A stretch of DNA of 9,403 nt. Origin: an uncultured Mollicutes bacterium (GTDB taxonomy: Bacteria > Bacillota_I > Bacilli_A > RFN20 > CAG-826). Every line of letters begins with the position of its first letter. Positions within the stretch are counted from its first letter, which is position 1. Below the pieces are notes generated by a model. The model did no database searches. It was not told the origin of the DNA and worked only from the letters and a program-made list of their open reading frames with translations. Of this stretch, positions 6,922-9,403 are shown in pieces. Position numbers and translations under genes: made by a program. The stretch covers positions 1 to 9,403 of the forward strand of contig UQFQ01000032.1 in NCBI GenBank assembly GCA_900540395.1, given 5' to 3'.

Positions 6922-8400
6922 ATGAAAGAAAAGTACATTTTAGTAGTTGACCAAGGGACTACATCATCAAGAGCGATTTTATTTAATCATAATGAAGAAA
7001 TCGTTTATAAATCACAACAAGAAATAGCTTGTTCATTCCCTTATGATGGTTGGGTTGAGCAAAATGCTTTGGATATTTATTTAAGTGTTTTAAATGTTAT
7101 TAATGATATGCTATTAAAAACCAATCTTACTTATGATGACATAGATAGTTTAGGCATTACAAACCAAAGAGAAACAACCATAATTTGGGATAAGAAAACA
7201 GGTATGCCGGTTTATAATGCAATTGTTTGGCAATCTAGACAAAGTGCCTATATCTGTGATGAATGGAAAATTTACGAAGAACTCGTTCATAAAAAAACGG
7301 GATTAATAATCAACCCATATTTTAGTGCTTCAAAAATTAGATTTATTCTTGATCATATTAAAGATGGTCAAAAAAGAGCTGAAAATGGAGAACTTCTTTT
7401 CGGGACAGTTGATACATGGTTAATGTATAAATTGTCGAAAGGCAATATCTTCAAAACTGATTATACAAACGCCAGTCGCACAATGTTTTTTAATATAAAC
7501 ACTTTAACTTATGATGATGAGCTTTTAAAACTTTTTAATATTCCAAAATGTATGCTTCCTGAAGTTTGTCCTTCGTCTTACTTTTATGGAAATGCAACAT
7601 CCTTGAATGAAAATTTAAGAATTAGAGCAATTGCAGGAGATCAACAAGCGGCTTTATTTGGTCAAAACTGTTTTAATGAAGGTGATAGTAAGAATACTTA
7701 TGGTACTGGCTGCTTCATGCTTATGAACACTGGGAACAAACCGGTATTTAGTGACAATGGTCTAATCACAACAATTGCTTGTTCTTATGATGAAAGAATT
7801 TCATATGCTTTAGAAGGAAGTGTTTTTATTGGCGGTGCTTGCGTTCAATGGCTAAGAGACCAAATGAGAATGATTAAAACAGCTGCTGAAAGTGAAAATT
7901 ACGCAAAACGAGTTAAGGATTCAGATGGCGTTTATGTTGTGCCTGCTTTTGTCGGACTTGGAGCTCCTTATTGGGATGATGATTGTAGAGGCGCTGTTTT
8001 TGGACTCACTAGAGGAACAACCAAAGAACATTTTATAAATGCAACTTTAAATTCGATTGCTCTTCAGACTAAGGACGTTATCGAAGTAATTGAAAAAGAA
8101 TCGAATAGAAAAATTGAAGTCTTGAAGGTAGATGGTGGAGCAACAGCTAATGATTATTTAATGCAATATCAAAGCAACATTTTAAATACTAAATTGATGT
8201 TGCCTAATTGTTTAGAGACTACGGCTTTAGGAGTTTGTTATTTAGCAGGTCTTAACAGTGGTTATTTTTCTGGGATTGAAGAAATCAAAAGCATTCATAA
8301 ATATAAGAAAGAATACTTACCTTTAATGAGCAATAAAGAAAGAGAAGATATTGACAAAAAATGGAAAGTAGCCATTCAAGCCACAAGAATGTTCAAATAG
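6922..8400 (+). CDS. glpK: Glycerol kinase
   Basis: The protein has 492 aa, close to the usual length of about 495-502. It phosphorylates glycerol with ATP to sn-glycerol-3-phosphate in the cytoplasm. Motifs in order are: VDQGTTSSRAI (9-19, phosphate binding), GWVEQN (43-48), ITNQRET (79-85, with glycerol-contacting R83/E84), IVWQSRQS (101-108), Y133, GTVDTWLMYKL (161-171), AGDQQAALFG (238-247, with D239 as the probable catalytic base), TYGTGCF (259-265), GLGAPYWD (345-352) and VDGGATANDYLMQ (403-415, nucleotide binding). The start at 6922 is 1 nt after the stop of the hydrolase gene. The loop just before AGDQQ (about 220-237) is short: it has no His where Gram-positive enzymes carry the HPr-phosphorylated His, and it also lacks the Gly-rich FBP-binding loop of the E. 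coli enzyme. Confidence 0.97.
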   Translation: MKEKYILVVDQGTTSSRAILFNHNEEIVYKSQQEIACSFPYDGWVEQNALDIYLSVLNVINDMLLKTNLTYDDIDSLGITNQRETTIIWDKKTGMPVYNAIVWQSRQSAYICDEWKIYEELVHKKTGLIINPYFSASKIRFILDHIKDGQKRAENGELLFGTVDTWLMYKLSKGNIFKTDYTNASRTMFFNINTLTYDDELLKLFNIPKCMLPEVCPSSYFYGNATSLNENLRIRAIAGDQQAALFGQNCFNEGDSKNTYGTGCFMLMNTGNKPVFSDNGLITTIACSYDERISYALEGSVFIGGACVQWLRDQMRMIKTAAESENYAKRVKDSDGVYVVPAFVGLGAPYWDDDCRGAVFGLTRGTTKEHFINATLNSIALQTKDVIEVIEKESNRKIEVLKVDGGATANDYLMQYQSNILNTKLMLPNCLETTALGVCYLAGLNSGYFSGIEEIKSIHKYKKEYLPLMSNKEREDIDKKWKVAIQATRMFK

Positions 8401-9077
8401 ATAATTCTGATTTTCAGAAAGCAAATTTATTTAAATGTGCAGACTATGAAAAATATAGCAATTTTTTTCATAGCAACATAAATATAGAGAAAAAATACGA
8501 TACCATTCATGAATTTTTAATGAATGGCAGTTTAGAAGCTGACTGTTTAGGCGACACAAAACTTCTACTAGAACTAATTAGATACTTCTTTATTGGCTTA
8601 GAGAATTATGAAGATTTTAAGAGAACGTATTTACCAGAAAACTCTTTTTCAATTTATAAAGTCGATTTTGTTGATTATTTTCATTTCGGCTCAGAAGTAG
8701 TGCCGCTTGCGATAACATTAGAGCCAATCAACCCTTTACTATTATCTTTATTATATATAAAGCTGATGCACTATTTTCTGGGAAACGGCTTATATTTAAA
8801 TTCTCTTATATTAATTTCTTTTGATAATTGTGAAGATATGGCCCAAACCAACTCTTTAAATCTTTATTTAATTGAAGAAAAAGCGAATAAATCAATTTTG
8901 AGAACAAAGTGGAGATATTTGAAACAATGTTTTAAAAATGTATTTACTTTTTCTAAAGAAGATTTAATAAAAGCTGATAGATTTTATTACTTAGCTTGTA
9001 GAGGATTTGTGGATTTTTCAATTTGCAAAATGTGCCCATATAAAGATGAATGCAAGCAAAAACAAATAGTAAAATAG
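8361..9077 (+). CDS. Unrecognised protein with C-terminal Cys cluster, last gene of the operon
   Basis: I do not recognise this 238-aa protein. A 239-codon open frame in such AT-rich DNA, same strand, directly after glpK, is very likely a real gene. Residues about 115-155 are hydrophobic (PLAITLEPINPLLLSLLYIK and LYLNSLILISF) but broken by polar residues, so a buried core is more likely than a membrane anchor. The C-terminus has C213-x8-C222-x2-C225-x5-C231 (CKMCPYKDEC at 222-231), a spacing that could bind Fe-S or Zn and resembles the C-terminal Cys motif of Cas4/AddB-type nucleases. The nuclease motifs themselves are not seen. The ATG at 8361 overlaps glpK by 40 nt and has only a weak SD (AGAGAAGA, 8341-8348); the next in-frame Met is at 8520, so the N-terminus is uncertain. 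Confidence 0.7.
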   Translation: MESSHSSHKNVQIDNSDFQKANLFKCADYEKYSNFFHSNINIEKKYDTIHEFLMNGSLEADCLGDTKLLLELIRYFFIGLENYEDFKRTYLPENSFSIYKVDFVDYFHFGSEVVPLAITLEPINPLLLSLLYIKLMHYFLGNGLYLNSLILISFDNCEDMAQTNSLNLYLIEEKANKSILRTKWRYLKQCFKNVFTFSKEDLIKADRFYYLACRGFVDFSICKMCPYKDECKQKQIVK

Positions 9078-9090
9078 ACGAATAATTTCA

Positions 9091-9104
9091 GTAAAGCGCT
9101 TACA
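9091..9104 (+). promoter_or_regulatory. cre-like (CcpA) dyad
   Basis: GTAAAGCGCTTACA matches the cre consensus TGWAANCGNTNWCA at every fixed or W position except the first two. It lies 13 nt after the last stop codon and 32 nt before the P1 -35. It may be a CcpA-type operator, or simply a short dyad at the end of the operon. Confidence 0.35.
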
Positions 9105-9126
9105 TTTAATTTTATTAAAAAAAGCG
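9097..9126 (+). other. Imperfect hairpin at operon end (CGCTT...AAGCG with inner TTTAAT/ATTAAA)
   Basis: CGCTT (9097-9101) pairs with AAGCG (9122-9126), and an inner TTTAAT (9105-9110) pairs with ATTAAA (9114-9119) around a TTT loop. The stem is followed by A's, not by T's, so it is not a canonical intrinsic terminator. It is the only stem-like structure between the operon and P1. Confidence 0.35.
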
Positions 9127-9166
9127 AAAAAAACACTTGAAACCACTTACTACTAAGGTATATAGT
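9117..9166 (+). promoter_or_regulatory. rRNA operon promoter P1 with upstream A-tracts
   Basis: The -35 is TTGAAA (9137-9142, 5 of 6 matches) and the -10 is TATAGT (9161-9166) at 18-bp spacing; an alternative -10, TATATA at 9159-9164, has 16-bp spacing. With the first -10, the start would fall near the G at 9173, in a TTGTCGC context. Two A7 tracts (9117-9123 and 9127-9133), 10 bp apart, sit directly upstream like an UP element. I infer it is an rRNA promoter from its position above P2 and boxA. Confidence 0.65.
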
Positions 9167-9210
9167 ATTGAAGTTGTCGCGAGTTTTGAGGGCAATTTAA
9201 AAACTAAATG

Positions 9211-9232
9211 TTTATAGAATATATTCTATAAA
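9211..9232. repeat. Perfect 22-bp palindrome between P1 and P2
   Basis: TTTATAGAATA at 9211-9221 is followed immediately by its exact reverse complement at 9222-9232. It lies downstream of P1 and just upstream of the P2 A-tracts. It could be a protein-binding operator or form a 9-bp hairpin with a 4-nt loop in the P1 transcript. No T-run follows, so it is not a terminator on this strand. Confidence 0.8.
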
Positions 9233-9289
9233 AAAGTTGAAAAAATTCTTAAAAAACTGGTTGACACGATAATATCGCTTTGATATTAT
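9230..9289 (+). promoter_or_regulatory. rRNA operon promoter P2 with phased A-tract UP element
   Basis: The -35 is a perfect TTGACA (9261-9266), the spacer is exactly 17 bp, and the -10 is TATTAT (9284-9289, 5 of 6 matches). Three A6 tracts at 9230-9235, 9240-9245 and 9251-9256 are spaced one helical turn apart immediately upstream. The predicted start is the G at 9296. Bacillus rRNA promoters also commonly start with G, which links them to the GTP pool and the stringent response. This is the strongest promoter in the window. Confidence 0.88.
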
Positions 9290-9295
9290 TAATAA

Positions 9296-9403
9296 GCACC
9301 TTACGAAAATATTAATTTCGTATTAAGATTGTGAGTAACGATAGGTGCAAGAGATCTTTGAAAACTAAATAGATGTACAAACAAACAACGTCAATTTAAT
9401 TAA
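9296..9403 (+). ncRNA. 5' leader of the rRNA primary transcript (16S gene lies beyond window end)
   Basis: The leader starts at the predicted P2 +1. GCACCT (9296-9301) pairs with AGGTGC (9343-9348), and this outer stem can extend by CG/CG after a 2-nt mismatch. Inside it, TACGAAA (9302-9308) and TTTCGTA (9316-9322) offer an alternative hairpin. The boxA-like element follows, then an unstructured A-rich stretch to the window end. No 16S start (AGAGTTTGATCCTGG) is present. That 16S follows is inferred from the leader type and promoter strength. Confidence 0.75.
9356..9366 (+). promoter_or_regulatory. boxA antitermination element of the rRNA leader
   Basis: CTTTGAAAACT is the Bacillota rRNA boxA core, bound in the nascent RNA by NusB/NusE to protect rRNA transcription from termination. 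The context GATCTTTGAAAACTAAAT is typical of leaders upstream of 16S, and also of the 16S-23S spacer; the promoters here favour the former. Confidence 0.8.

Larger units (their letters stand above)
9078..9403. other. 326-bp non-coding region: rRNA operon control region
   Basis: There is no gene in this stretch. It holds, in order, the cre-like dyad, an imperfect hairpin, P1, a degenerate boxA copy (9196-9209), the 22-bp palindrome, P2 with an operator-like dyad over its -10, and the leader with boxA. Confidence 0.8.

Noticed and set aside
8913..9077. Cas4/AddB-like nuclease from the C-terminal Cys motif
   Set aside because: Only the Cys spacing is similar. No nuclease active-site motif is visible and there is no CRISPR array or recombination gene nearby.
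9211..9240. Intrinsic terminator at the 22-bp palindrome
   Set aside because: The stem is almost all A-T and is followed by A's, not T's, on the transcribed strand.
9356..9403. 16S-23S spacer or 16S gene start
   Set aside because: No 16S sequence is present before or within this stretch, and strong promoters lie directly upstream, so it is an operon leader.

Overview
This is a strongly AT-rich stretch of a low-GC Bacillota genome, most like the Bacilli / former Tenericutes-related branch; an anaerobic or microaerophilic, host-associated lineage is my guess. The clues are nine same-strand, tightly packed genes with Bacilli-type Shine-Dalgarno (SD) sequences, one TTG start, a flavodiiron protein, and a Firmicutes-style rRNA promoter and leader (boxA CTTTGAAAACT) at the right end. 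All visible Trp codons are TGG and no gene uses TGA as a stop, so nothing requires the Mycoplasma code.

Layout. Positions 1-470 hold the 3' part of an AlkD-type DNA alkylation repair gene. A 108-bp intergenic region carries an extended -10 promoter (TGGTATAAT). It is followed by an unbroken run of eight genes (579-9077) with gaps of at most 9 nt and several overlaps, which reads as one operon. In order they are: a three-part flavodiiron protein (core + flavin reductase + rubredoxin); a MazG-like NTP pyrophosphohydrolase; a GlpA-like FAD oxidoreductase fused to a BFD-type [2Fe-2S] domain; a second FAD/NAD oxidoreductase; a small Cys-rich DUF1667 protein; an Mbeg1-like alpha/beta hydrolase; glycerol kinase (glpK); and an unrecognised 238-aa protein with a C-terminal Cys cluster.

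The 326 bp after the operon are non-coding. They hold a cre-like dyad, two rRNA-type promoters (P1 and P2) each preceded by helically phased A-tracts, a perfect 22-bp palindrome between them, a stem-forming leader and boxA. The window stops before the 16S rRNA gene expected just downstream.

How the genes may work together (inference): the hydrolase could release glycerol or a glycerol-headed product, GlpK makes glycerol-3-phosphate (G3P), and the two flavoproteins plus DUF1667 oxidise G3P to dihydroxyacetone phosphate. There is no GlpC-like membrane subunit and no quinone-linked GlpD here, so the electron acceptor is open. The flavodiiron protein at the head of the same operon can remove O2, H2O2 or NO and is a candidate sink or protector. 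No glycerol facilitator or GlpP antiterminator lies in the window.
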